The translations under genes were made by a program, and so were the position numbers. This document shows, one piece after another, positions 26,634-38,725 of a DNA stretch of 64,000 nucleotides. How positions within the stretch are numbered: the first letter of the stretch is position 1; each line of letters begins with the position of its first letter. Source of the stretch: Sipunculus nudus (lineage: Eukaryota > Annelida > Sipuncula > Golfingiida > Sipunculidae); contig CM049307.1 in NCBI GenBank assembly GCA_026874595.1, positions 56,625,870-56,689,869 of the forward strand, in the 5' to 3' direction. The notes beneath the pieces were generated by a model, which saw only the letters and a program-made list of their open reading frames with translations, did no database searches and was not told where the DNA came from.

Positions 26634-28200
26634 GGGAAGCATTTGTTCAGTAGCGTGAAAAATTTGCGTCCAATGTTGGTGGCTACGTTGTCACTGAATG
26701 GTGGGTTAAATCAGGTTATGTTTCTTCGTATGTTGCGTCTCTCCCTCCACTGGTATGGTCCTCGACGGAGTTGGGGAGGGGGCTTGTATTACAGCGTGTA
26801 TTCCAGCTTGTATTTCAGCTTTTCTTAGTATACAGGCGCTGCTTTCTTGAAAATAATTTCGTTTGGTCAGATGTTGGAAAGCCTGTTGTTTATGCCTATT
26901 GGTTTGTTTTTCAATATGGTTGGCGGATGGTTGCTGTCCCTGTGCTAGTACAGGGGCGTGTTATTTGGCTTTAAAATGGCTTGCATGTGCCTATTCTAGA
27001 GTCTAAAGTTATGTCCAGGTATTAAACTGTTTTTTTTTTGTTTGCTTCTATTGTAATTCTTAGAGTGTTCTATGCAAATATTTTAAATAAATCCTTTTTG
27101 ATGATTTCCGCTTGTCTTGGTGTTTTCGGCAAATGGCTAGCCAATCATCCCTGTACAGTCCGACGTTGATGTCCATGTGCTGCAGCTGTAAAAGTAGGAA
27201 CAGTCAAATTAATTTCCAAGTTCTGGCGCCGTCATAGCTGCCTATTGTGACGTCAAAGCTGGGATTGTTGCGTTTGCATCATGGGGTATCATCGTTGTAT
27301 AGGATGGCACTTTTTGCGTGGCGATTGATGTGCTTTCATTTTCAGAAATGACGTCATACTATGATGCGAAAGCAAAGGCTTTGTCTGGCAGGTCTTCGGT
27401 GATTGACGGGTAAAAGTCACATATATCGAAACAGATGAATAATTGTTTGCTCTCGTTTCCTACTTCATTAAACCAAGATATAATTTGGTAGGTGTTTTTC
27501 CATTTGTTGAATTTCGTAGCTTGTTTAATGTTTGAGTTGATTCTAACCAGTATCTGCTGGCTAATTTTGCCAATTTCGGGTTTGCACGGGTTTATCAGTC
27601 TGCAGCTTGGTTTATTGCTAAAGTTTGGTTTATGGTCTTTGAGTGTGATGAAGGCCTGACTTTTATTCGTGTTTTTTCTGTCACTGACGTGAAGTTGTGT
27701 TGCAATCTTTTGGTCATCTAAAGTAATCCGGTTCACCGATGCCAGTGAGTCTTCTTATAATCCTTTTTCGATATTCCTTTTTATAATATCATTGTATTGC
27801 TCTGGCTCTAGCTTATAGAAGTTATTAGTTTTGTCTACCAGTAATTTTTCTTCTTTTTAATGAGTTGAGCGTCCCGGCGAAGTTGCTTCTGGAAAGGCTT
27901 GTTGCTACTCTTGAATTTGATATTTTTAACAATGTTCAAACGTCAATCTTTGAATTCTTTTAGCTCCGGTGTTTGCGGTCGTGTTTAGCAGAGCGGAATC
28001 CATTAGTCTCTTTTTGTTCGCTTTGCCGCCAGGGTTCAGGAGGAAGTGAGATCTCCATCTGATATTTCTTATAAATTTGTGCGTTATTTTCAATCAAACA
28101 TTTCACGTATCCCTTGATGTTGGTATTGGTATATCCCTAGGAGAATACCCGAGGTCGATGTAGTCAAGTCATTGATCCATGGTAGTTCAGAGAGTGCTCA
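26634..28200 (-). pseudogene. Reverse transcriptase remnant of element A
   Basis: The minus strand begins near 28180 with an N-terminal block (HFLLNPGGKANKKR) and continues through VDKTNNFYKLEPEQYN. An open frame at 27736-27359 holds AFITLKDHKPNFSNKPSCRL and motif A FDICDFYPSI. Beyond it, motif C survives as GLYRDDWL near 27190 in a shifted frame, followed by KPNNTPLY, SNHPPTI and the linker ending FFTLLNKCFPA at 26634. Every main RT block is therefore represented, but stops and frameshifts are frequent. The frame ends inside the linker, exactly where the neighbouring endonuclease part begins. Confidence 0.85.
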
Positions 28201-28301
28201 ACAAAAGGCTGGAGCAAGATTATAGTGTTTGTTAAAACTACACAACGATTAAGTGCTCAACTGACAGGAGCTGTAATATATTTTAAGTTCAAGATTTTAA
28301 C

Positions 28302-29007
28302 CTACATGGGTTTTACAACGTTGTGTCGTAAGGGCTTTAGGTCCTCACTCTTCTGAAACCCATAATGAAGTGGGCTTAATAATGATTTTTGAATGTTATA
28401 AATGGCGCATGCGTAGTTAGCCAGGAGGGTTTCGCCCTGTGCGTGCATGTGCACGCGAGTTCGTTTCTTTTGTTTTGTGTTGACAATAGAGGTCTGTATA
28501 TTAATGAAGAATTTCTCATCAAGGCAGATATTACAGGATTTCTTAGTCGTGGAGAAGGTTTTGCTTTGTTTATAATCATCCATTGTATTGAGTGTAGCAC
28601 ATTGTTGCCTTTCAGTCTCCATATGTATTCGCTGAGAGTTGTACTGCTACGTTTGTTTTCTGAACTGAGACATTGGCATTGTACCGCGTTTTAAAATTAT
28701 TTTCTCTCAGTCCTATCTATGTTACTGGTCTCAGGTTGTCCTTGCATATCACAGTGGCCTGGTACATTTTATTACTACTCAGGCAGTTTTCTTGTAGCGG
28801 GCATTGTTGTATAATTCTGCATTTACAGTTGTTCTGATCAATTTGCTGAGATTTATGTTTATTCAATACAGACTTATTGTGCGCTGATATCATCCGGCCC
28901 GTGTTTGTCATGCTGCTGTAGCTTAGTTTAACAGTATTTTTATTCAGTAATTTATTTAGTTTATGTTCAACTGGGAAGCATTTGTACAGTAGCGTGAAGA
29001 ATTTGCG
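28302..29007 (-). pseudogene. Linker and GIY-YIG endonuclease remnant of element A
   Basis: The minus-strand frame from 29007 reads RKFFTLLYKCFP, then a linker with CKCRIIQQCPLQENC, the same Cys-rich motif as in element B, and MYQATV before the YIG position. The YIG core is degraded (I-D-R-T-E followed by stops). The frame then resumes as STTLSEYIWRLKGNNV and, in yet another frame, CNICLDEKFFI. The latter includes the expected catalytic Glu. The C-terminus is LNKRNELA-like. At least two frameshifts are required. The 5' end is cut abruptly next to a (TA)n tract. Confidence 0.8.
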
Positions 29008-29055
<48 letters not shown>

Positions 29056-29073
29056 TATATATTACATTCTTTA

Positions 29074-29120
<47 letters not shown>
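29008..29120. repeat. (TA)n tracts abutting element A
   Basis: TA runs at about 29014-29045 and 29076-29119 are separated by a short CACACA segment. The upstream end of element A lies directly at this tract. Confidence 0.95.
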
Positions 29121-29121
<1 letters not shown>

Positions 29122-29228
29122 TACATTCTATAGCACAGAGTATATGGTCGGCGAAAGTATAATCGTTTACCATTATACATTCTTAAGCACAGAGAATATG
29201 GTCGGAGAAAGTATAATCGTTTACCATT
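29121..29228. repeat. Two 54-bp tandem units next to (TA)n
   Basis: Units 29121-29174 and 29175-29228 differ at a handful of positions. A third start (ATTACATTCTTTAGCA) is visible near 29061, broken by the TA tract, so TA growth has interrupted an older array. Confidence 0.85.
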
Positions 29229-29968
29229 GATCAGTTCAGACAAATCTGATATTTGTAAAATATTTATTATTTGTTATTTATTTGTTCAGTCGAAACGTAA
29301 ACCGTATGTCGATTAAGGCGGTATTCTTTGTGACCAAGGTCGAACTTTCACTTGGAGGTTGGTGTTAATCCTATTTAGGGGTCACCTTATAGAATAATCA
29401 GTATTAACCATACATACTATCGGTAGGGACCAAATTTAAGGGCACGAAGGTAATCCTATTTCGGACTGTCCCCAGAGATTTCCGTCTGAAGGATGTGACG
29501 GTTTTTATCCGGTTTCTTTGCAGTTAACTGTAACTTGGTCGAGAAATAACTGGCCTGTTTGGACACTTCTGCCGTCCCTAGGGAAAGTTAATACTCAATG
29601 CTGACCCAGAGACATGTTTTAAGATTACTCGCTTGTCGCCATCCCTCTGTCTGGGTGTCAAGGAGTGGCCATGTTTAGGGGAAATCATTTTGGAAACGTT
29701 TTATTTCAGAAGTATTCTCACGGCGGCAGAGTCTTGCAGGGGTACGGAGCGTAAAATTCCATCCAACTCCCACGTGTTTGTGGTAATAGACTCTCCGGGC
29801 CAAAGCAGGCGTTTACTTGTATATATGTATGCAGAAAATGTTCCAGTCAGAACGTGAGGTCAATACAGTTGGGTCATGGTATTATGTATTATAGTACATT
29901 TCACAAAAGAGGGTGGGTTATATGTAACTCTCTAAAGAATCAGAAATAGTTTTACTATTAAGTGGCAT

Positions 29969-29971
<3 letters not shown>

Positions 29972-30023
<52 letters not shown>
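29972..30023. repeat. (GA)n microsatellite
   Basis: About 52 bp of GA repeats. Confidence 0.95.
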
Positions 30024-30026
<3 letters not shown>

Positions 30027-30782
30027 TGCTGTGATTATGTTGGTATTTTTTTCAAACTGCAAGGGTAACATGTTTGCTGAAATGGCGGTAATACATTTTT
30101 GATCGCAAAATATACATATATCGCAAAAACCAATATACGAAGGTATACGACGGCTGCATGTTTAGAGACCCGCTTGAATATGAAAGAAAACAGTTTGGCA
30201 GAATTAAAGCAATGATCAGTCCTGCATAAGGAAGACACAACACAGTGCGATTTTTCGAAAACAAGAAAGAGCGCCGGATCAGACACCTGAGAATAAAAAA
30301 AAAAAAAGGTGGATCTTAAGTGCTGCTGATTTGTGGAGCGGAAGTCTTGGTTACGGAGCTGGTCCCTACAGACTGTTATTCCTTGCTGCAGCAGAAGGGG
30401 TTACTGAAGGCTGACTGGTCCAGCCCTGTAATGAATGCTTTGAAGCATGGTGTGTTGACCCAGGGGGATGATTAGAGTGATTTCTGCCTCTTTACCACAG
30501 ACATAAAAGATTAACGAAGAAAGAAATCTGTGTTTCTCAACGGGTAAATGTCTCCCGAGGAAATCTAAGGAACAAAACTAATGTATAGTCTGTTTTTATT
30601 TCCCTCCTTTTATGGTTAAGAATAATATTCCCAGCGTAAAAGACAAAACTCTTTCTACCTTTTAATTTTTTCCAACTGGGATTTTAACTGAATGGCTTTG
30701 TTTGTGACTGTTTATACCGTTCTTGTACATGGGTCATGTGACTTGACCTATCTTCCGCTCACATAATATTATAATAAAGTAT

Positions 30783-31028
30783 TCGGGCGTGGTCCAGAAA
30801 AATCATTATTCCGGCGTTAACTTTGTCGATACACGACCCCTTGTCTCTACAATTTTCTCCGCAGATACATTCTGCTCTAGACACTAACCTCGGAGTTCTT
30901 TCGTGTCGCATCCTTGCGCCCTTATCGAAGCCTGATTGGTTTAATTCGCACAGTTCCTCGAAACCGCTGATGGGAGCTGCCTTTTTGCGTACACACAAAA
31001 ATCCGCGTGGCACAGGTCCCATGTCGTA
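30783..31028. repeat. Diverged dispersed repeat, copy 1
   Basis: This matches 32846-33040 in the same orientation. The minus-strand translations share the pattern SGFDKG.. followed by R.ER(T/S)PR..SR..C.CGE. It may be the remnant of a coding repeat or simply conserved repeat DNA. Stops and short length prevent a call as a gene. Confidence 0.5.
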
Positions 31029-31164
31029 ATTAAAGATGTACCGTTAGTGATTTAAATTTAATGCTTCTACGTTTTTTAGTATATCCGTATGGCGTACTCT
31101 TTTGGGTCTAGACTGTATATAATTTTACTGCATTGATCTTTTCAAAGCATATGGACATGCACTT

Positions 31165-31260
31165 AACCTCAGCTAAAGAGCTGGACTTTTACCGCGGGTG
31201 CCCAAGGTTCGATTTGCTTTCTCGTCCTCAATTGACCTTAAGGGAAGTTGGTGTTTGGAT
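31165..31260 (+). mobile_element. Possible tRNA-derived SINE fragment (Lys-like head)
   Basis: AGCTAAAGAGCTGGACTTTT and a downstream AAGGTTCGATT resemble the D-arm, anticodon-arm and B-box of a tRNA-derived SINE head. The cloverleaf does not close, so this is not a tRNA gene. Confidence 0.3.
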
Positions 31261-32845
31261 TTCCTTATGTTTTACGTGTTGCCACAATGTTTCGTGGCTG
31301 AATTTTGATTTGCATAAATGATACAAGTGCTACTTCGTTAACTAGCCAGTTATGTCAGCACATCATATTCACTTAACTAGTTTTTACCGGCGACGTTCGA
31401 ACGTTAAAATTAAAATGTTTAAGTTAAACATCAATGCCCAAAAAGAAATAACCATTCAGTGTCATCCAGGGTGATCTGTCGATCATAAAAAAGTTCATGG
31501 GATCGCTGGGGTTTAAACATTTTTGTGCGAACATTAAATAATGTTTAATATGTTTAGGGCTCTTTAATTGATAAATATATTTCTTGCATATCTTCTCCTA
31601 TACCGGACGGCCGGGAAGATTTTTCCTGCTGAGCTGGATACATTCTTACATCACGGAAAAACGTTAACTGGGTATAAACTTTAATAATCGCTCCTAATTC
31701 TGACCAACTAAAATGAAGCTAGTAATATATTTCTTTTTTGAGGCCTGGGTAGGCGGTTCAACTTTAATTCTTATTGCCATTTGTCACAAAAAGCATTGAA
31801 ACATGTTGATACCACGCACGATAGTATTTCAGTTTAAAATTAAATAGAATTATTAGAAATAATGCTATAACAATCAAATAAGCGATTGTTTATCCTCTTT
31901 ATTAACCGTCGACAAAAGGTAAAATTATAGACATTCCAATGATCAAGATTTGACGGAAACTTGGACCGAAAAGGAAATTTTTATCTTTTCGATTTGGTTC
32001 TATTAATACACTATTCCGTAAAGTAGAGCTTTATTGCCTTCAGTTACTTGTCAGTTTACTCTGTTATATTACTGAAAAATAGATAAATTTGAAGAGTCTA
32101 CATTTCAAAGGAAGCGCAAATGTTAATGCCGCACCCTCCACCTGGGAATTTACAAAGTTCTTCGTCTTACAGCTATTACATTGAAAGCCCTTACCGCGGG
32201 AGAGTTGTTTAAGAAGCGTAACGCGTATAGCAAGGTCATCACATTGTGCCTCGATATCGCCCGGATATTTAACCTTTCGGCGTAACTGTATCACAAATAG
32301 TCGTATATCCACAATTCATAGAGTCTCAAAAGCAACATCAAGGTTATTTCTTTCAGTCATACAAATTACGTTTTCCCTGAACGATCGCTCGCTGCTCTGT
32401 GGCCGTGCTTATTTCTCACGACTGACGTCTTGTTCAAATGCCAGGAGTCCAAAAGTCCTAGAGAAATGAAGAGCTTTAAAGACAAATTGTTTTGCCAAAT
32501 TTTTTCAAATCAGCTTGCCAAGTCTTCTTTGTAAATGCTATATGCTTTGGTCACAAAAAGATGATTTACGTCAGTGTGACCTTTAAAATATGGTTATGAT
32601 TCAGTCTTTTAGGGGTTAAATGTGGCGTGTTAAGCAGCTCAAACTGACAGCGCTGTTGCAATTTAGAATGCTTGAGTTAATAGTCCAAGATGAAATTGAG
32701 AAGCTCCTAGGAAAGGGCATCGGTGCTAGCAGTTTATATTTGAAAATTAACTCGTCGGACTAGACACTAGTCTTATCACTAGAAGCTTATAGTTCTCCCC
32801 TAATTTTTCATCCCTTGCAGTAAAAATTGCTGTGAAGGCAATAAG

Positions 32846-33040
32846 GGCGCGGTCATTCCCAGATTATTACAGTTTCCCCGCAGTTACAGCCCCACCTTGA
32901 ACCTGTCCTAGGGGATCTTTCCTCTCGTATTCCCTTCCCCTTATCAAACCCTGACCTCGCAAAAGTTCGATGCCACTCATGGGTGTTGCCATTGTGCGTA
33001 TGGACTAAAAAGTGGATGTCGAAAGGCACATGTCGGATTT
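32846..33040. repeat. Diverged dispersed repeat, copy 2
   Basis: The partner of 30783-31028. Shared landmarks are CCGCAG, TTATCRAA(A/G)CCTGA, ATGGGTGTTGCC/ATGGGAGCTGCC and a downstream GGCACA block. A still weaker relative may lie at 33865-33910. Confidence 0.5.
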
Positions 33041-36000
33041 TAGGGTATACCGCTAGTTTTTTTCTCGAATCTGTCATGCCTTAAGGATAGTTATTTTATC
33101 ATGGTTTTAGAAAAAAAAAACACATCAATCAATCGTATAAACATATTAAACATAGGTTAACTGCGAATTTAAAATATTCCCTCATCCTTAACCTATTAAC
33201 TTATAAATAATCATACAGACAGTAAAGTTTAATACTACAACTAAATAACATATTTAAATGCACATTTGTTTTGGGTACCAACAGCCATTTAGAGGGATAT
33301 AAACACATAATCGATGAAAAGTGATATATCGGTATAACATTTTGGTGGATGCATTTACGCTTGATTTTTTTAATGCTTATACTAAAATAAACATAACCTA
33401 AACATGTTCATCTGATTGGTTTGGGAATACGTGACAGGGCTGCATTAGTTTTGGACTACGTGGCAGGGCGGAAGTCCACGTTTCCTCGCATTTTATAAAC
33501 ACGATGTCAACCAGGCTAATGCTAAACTTATAATAACCATTTTAAAATATCTAGGCTGTCCCAACCCATGACATCATATCTATCGACGTGAAAACAAACA
33601 AATGAGAAAATATAAAACCGTATGTAGATCGTTAAAAAAGATCGTTAAAAAGGCAGCATAAAGAAAATATAAATGTACGAGAAAGTCGCTGCCAGCTTAT
33701 TCTAAATTCGAAATCCAATATTCTGTAATATATAAAGTAAAAAAAGAAGATGACCTTCAAGAAGTATTAACTGCGCCTCCAAACAAATATGTTACCGAGG
33801 CATGTAGGCTCATATTTCAGAAATATGGCGCCCCGTTTTTGACACAAGTGAACTTCTTAGTGTTTAGGAGCGCGGATCTCCCGTATTAAACCCTGACCAT
33901 AGGAGGATTTACCCCGTTCCTTTAACCCTAATTGAAAAACGGGCTTCTTTATTTGGTCTATAAAGCTCTCCAATTTGAGAAAAGTGTAATTTAATATGAA
34001 CCTTATGAAGTATAATATTGAATATTTGTGTTTCGAGGTGCATTGTCCTGATTATGAATTATTTCAGTCATAATTTGCTGATTCGATGAATTGCATTAGA
34101 GGAATTTATTTTAAGGACCACAGGTAGGTGACTCTAGAAATAGAACATTTAAGGATTCACCTGTTTATATCACCTGAACTTTTAGTAACGTATCCTTTTC
34201 ATTTTAACTGCATCTATTTTGCGGTGTCCGCATCCTTCTTGGATGAGCACCCAAACCTTATAAATGGCTACTTTAATACATCCCCTCAGGTGAGACCTAA
34301 AAAAGTGTCCTCCTAAAATCGCATCCATTTTACTAAATATGGTTTTAATCGATTCTAAGTTTATATTCTTTATTCTATTCCTTCCCTCAGTAGAGTTAAA
34401 AAAATAAAATAATTATTCAAACCTACAGTACTGACTTCCAGCTAATATTCTAATTTCACACCAAAAGAAAATTTAATAACATTGAAAGGACCTGATTATT
34501 GTTTACTTTCCTAAAGGATTCAGGAATTAGATTAATCAATTCTCACTATTATCACAGATTAAAAAAAAAGCCCATATTTCTGAAGAACTACAGGTCTGAA
34601 ATATAATGGGCGACCGATATGACAATAAAATAAAAAAAAAAAAAATCAGCGAGTCAGGCCCTGATAAATGGGCTGCCATCAGGCACATGTGTTCCCGAAA
34701 AATCCCATATCCCTGTTTGGGAGATCGTATTTCATGTCAAAAGGCGACCGGCCGGCTTCAGCAATGTCTCATATCCGGCAGGACTAGAGTTGATTCAGTA
34801 GCTCTGTGTTTAGGGGGACGCAATGACGCGCGCTTCCTCGCCTGCGTTCCCAATAGTGCAACCGACTGCCGGCCGTGGATGTCAAAGTTGGGATCGGTCG
34901 CCTTTCGGCGGGCAAGTTTGTCTTTTACAAACAAAACCATAAATCTGCTAAGAAGCTCTTGTTCAAACTAAACATCTGAATCTTATAAACCGCCATAACA
35001 TTGGGAACCTGAATTGCCTTAAAAAAATCTGTCTTCGTAACGCTACTATTCTGGGCACAAGGCATTTTTTCGTTCTGTTTTACTTTTTTCTGTGCTTTTA
35101 AATTTTTAGGCTTTTGTAGGCTTATGTATCAGGTTAGAAAGGGGTTTTACATTTAAAATTTCATGAGTCGCCCACCATATTTTTGAATTACATGAATTAC
35201 ATTTAATTTATGTAAGTGCACTTCATAATTTTTTTGTAATAATGTCCCTTTTACTACTTTAACGTTCTAATGCATGACAAAACGGTTCAATACGAAAGAC
35301 GGTGTTATCGAGACCTCTGAAAGTGAAGTTGCAAAATAACAAACAGAGGTCGTAATAACGCCTATCCGAACGTAACAGACAGGCAAACACGTACACCGAA
35401 AGGCATTTTTAAACTTGTACCAAATCGTAGGAAAAGTGAACACCTAGATTTTTCCACATTAGTAGCTGATAATTAGTAACAAAAATGACCAAAAAAAAAA
35501 AACCGAAATATTTGCCAGATAATTTTCCACCGACTAAATTAAAAAAAAAATTATCTATAATTTAGTATACTTTTCGGCGTTTAGACCCTCATCTCCTATA
35601 TATTCCTGTTCTTTTGTCAATGCAAAGTTCGTGTTTCTGATATAACCGAGTTTCTACTAAAAAACTTTGCATGCAAGTGTGCATTAGGATGGCATGTAAG
35701 ATTGCAGAAAAAAGTTTACACTGAGCGCAGTGTGACTAAAAGTTTGATATATGGTAGAATGCATCTTTAACGGAAAGGCATTTTTGTTTCTGCGGAAAGG
35801 CAAATCTGTATAAATGCATTTCAGTTGAAAAAGTGTAATGTTCTACGATCCCTGACATTTTATAGAAGGTGAAAACATTTGCACAAGCATGATACTTGTA
35901 ATGGCTAAAATGAAACAAGCAAACGAACTTGCAAGCTGACGTCATCCAGAACTACCTTACAAAGAAATAATAGAGTGTTTGATCTTATTTATGCATAAAT

Positions 36001-37000
36001 AGTCTAACATGGGTTTTTTTTCGCTTAACAAAAGATTAATGTTTGTATTCCGATAATCGATCAAATTATGATGAGCAATAAGAATTATTATAAAAGGAAA
36101 TATCTCAAGAATAATGGCGCTTTGGTAGCAATGTAGTGGCTTTCTGGCTTTCCCAATGAGGGAAATATCGATTCATCAAGGCAAATAGTCTGTTTGAGGA
36201 GAATATCAAAGATTAGCAGAAAAAAATTAAGAAGAAAAAGAAAAATTAGTTGTACGGAAAAGATATGAAAGATTGTCCTTGATCAGCTGGACTGAACAAG
36301 TTTCTCTGTCCGTCGTATTTATTTATGAAATCATATTTATTTTATGGTATCGATCCTTCATCAGATCATTCCATCTATAAATCGACATATTGTGACAGTC
36401 GTATTTGTAAGGGTCCTTTGTCTCGACAGGTCCTGTTAAATCGTGGTTCATCTTGTAGGATTCAGGGGCCGGTGCAAACAACGCTATTTCGAATGTTTGA
36501 GATAAAGTACGTAGATATAATCGTTAAAGTCCAAAGCATTTCCAGGAAATAATCTTTATCAGCACATGAATTATAAACCTGAGTAAAAGTTATATGCTAG
36601 TTAACAGTAAAAAAACTATTTGCCTCGTGTATCGGTTTTCGGTCAATTACATCTGGGTTTATAGTATGCGGGTATGTATTGGTCTGTCATTCTTGTCAGA
36701 AACAGATGTTCTCGACCGTTAATATTTGGGTGAGAAGGGAAAAGCAACTTAATCATTCCCACCAAGGCTTCCATGAAATCGGTCGGATGGGCCGTCAGCG
36801 AGAAAAAGATATTGAGCTAAATATTAGTGAGACATCGGAGGGCAGGTATTCAATTTCTGTTGGATAAACGTGTAATCTACTGGCATTTATTATTACAGAG
36901 AAAAAAAATATATATTTACATCTTCGTTATGTTACCTTCGCATGATTTTGTCGTCTAAAAAGATTACTTATTTGATCTAAATCTTTTAGGTTGAGGGGAA
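33041..37000. other. Gene-free stretch
   Basis: AT-rich sequence with many A-runs. One unrecognised open frame (34.6 kb) is listed separately. Confidence 0.5.
34606..34971 (+). other. Unrecognised 121-codon open frame
   Basis: GC-rich relative to its flanks, with several Cys residues (CSRKIPYPC, SCQK, QQC). An antisense frame of 60 codons is also open, which suggests composition rather than selection keeps it open. No domain is recognised. Confidence 0.1.
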
Positions 37001-37083
37001 GGGGGGGGGGGGGGGTATCTCGTAGGCGAGGGAGGGACAATATTTATATATAATTCTGTTAACATTGCAATATAACGTCCGCC

Positions 37084-37127
<44 letters not shown>

Positions 37128-37231
37128 AACTTTCCCTCCCCCACATATATATATTATATATTTTACAGTAAATTTAGAAATTGAGATATGGAACCAAAGT
37201 CTTTCAGTCTGACGATTAATATATGCTATAT

Positions 37232-37292
<61 letters not shown>
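37001..37292. repeat. Poly-G and two (TA)n tracts
   Basis: A 15-G run at 37001-37015 and TA runs at 37086-37120 and 37234-37292, the last with one interruption. Confidence 0.95.
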
Positions 37293-38359
37293 GTTATTCT
37301 CTATATAGCAGGGGGATGATCACTTGATCATGCTTTGTTGCTATTAAAGGGAGGAATACATACTTCCTATCACGTCTGTATTGACGCACCGTAATGATCA
37401 GTTTTTCGTTGGTCTAATGTTTTTTTTTGTAAATAGAAGCTTCATTTAATTTGAAGGCACGTTAGGTTTATTATTATTTATGTATTAGAATCATTCATCA
37501 ATTTCATGAACCCTTAAGCTCAACTGTTCAGTTCCTGGTGTTCGTTATTATTTCAAGAGAACAGAATCTTAACTCATAAAAGATGGAGACGTCACTTTTT
37601 ACCCATATTCCTGGCTGAGCGTTAAGAACATTTTGCTGTGTTTACTTTGAAATGATTTCAGGTATTAATTATCATCCATCAGTTCATCAGTCTAGCGCGT
37701 CATCACTATTAAGCTCTCGTCATAAATACCAGCATAAATGACTGTCTGCATTAATGCACAATTTGTTGCACCAGTGTAGCAATATTGGATTACCCCCACT
37801 TCAGATAACTCCCGGAATTAAAAACTGCATTCAAAATGCCGGGCCGGGTTTTTTTTTGGTGGCAGCCTGAAACTGATTTCCCTCGACTGTTTCGTATATT
37901 TTATGTTTATCTATAATACTTAATTTTGCATAAGTGATATACTTGACGAACACTCGCTCAATCATTGCAATCTAATTCTGGATTTTTCCCCAAATAAAAT
38001 AAAAACGCTTTATACCTCATACTTGTATGTGATGCTCCACAGGCTTGTGTAGTGCATGCTTGGTGTTAATATCAACGATATTTCCTGACTTTATTTTCAT
38101 AAGTTAAACAATGTCTTAATTTAATAATTATGTCGTCTGTTCTATTAAAGAAACATGCAAGTTTCACACTAAAAATATCAGTTTAGAAACAAAAAATCAG
38201 CAAGGGGGGGGGGGGGGGTAATATGAATAGTATAGGAGTGACTGCAACCCGGGTTCTGGCCACCCTGGGGGGTCATTTGTAATCGATTTCAGGTAACGGG
38301 GGATAAGCTGAAATAGGGGTACCTCGAAATTATTACACTGGGAAATCCTATGGAAACAA

Positions 38360-38725
38360 ATGAGTTTCGTTGAGGAAAAAAGATCTAGTTTAATGACATT
38401 GATGCTTGAATGCCACACGCCTAGCCTGGTTGATGCGACCAATCTAGGTGGCACTCCCGCGAGTCCGAAATTTGATCAGTGCTACTTAGCAGGGCTTAGA
38501 CGGAAAAAACATGGTGCGAATCTAGGGAGCGACCACAGTGACCTGCCAATCAACGTTCATGAGACCGGCGCAGACACCAAAATATCACTGGGCCATCCTA
38601 CAAAGCGCAACGGCGACCCCCCAGACTACAGATGGGCCGTTAAGACTGCCAAAGGAAATAAAGACTGTTTTCTTATAGTTAATAATGCAGTCGTCATACT
38701 TGTTGTGTCCCTTTCAGTTTTCTAA
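38360..38725 (+). other. Unrecognised 121-codon open frame
   Basis: The frame has higher GC than its flanks and a balanced amino-acid composition in residues 15-105, including HSDLPINVHETGAD and NGDPPDYRWAVKTAKGNK, with a hydrophobic tail. It matches no family I know. It is listed only because composition differs from surrounding AT-rich sequence; it may be a repeat fragment. Confidence 0.12.

Larger units (their letters stand above)
26634..29007 (-). mobile_element. Penelope-like retroelement A, decayed and circularly permuted
   Basis: On the minus strand the order is linker, GIY-YIG endonuclease and C-terminus (29007-28302), about 100-150 bp of spacer, then N-terminus, reverse transcriptase and linker (28200-26634). 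Intact elements have RT first and endonuclease last. The two parts break at the same linker position, so a 35-bp segment occurs at both ends (26634-26668 and 28973-29007, two mismatches). No pseudo-LTR or hammerhead is visible at the internal junction. Many frameshifts and stops show it is old. It is the same broad family as element B but clearly diverged in protein sequence. Confidence 0.8.
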
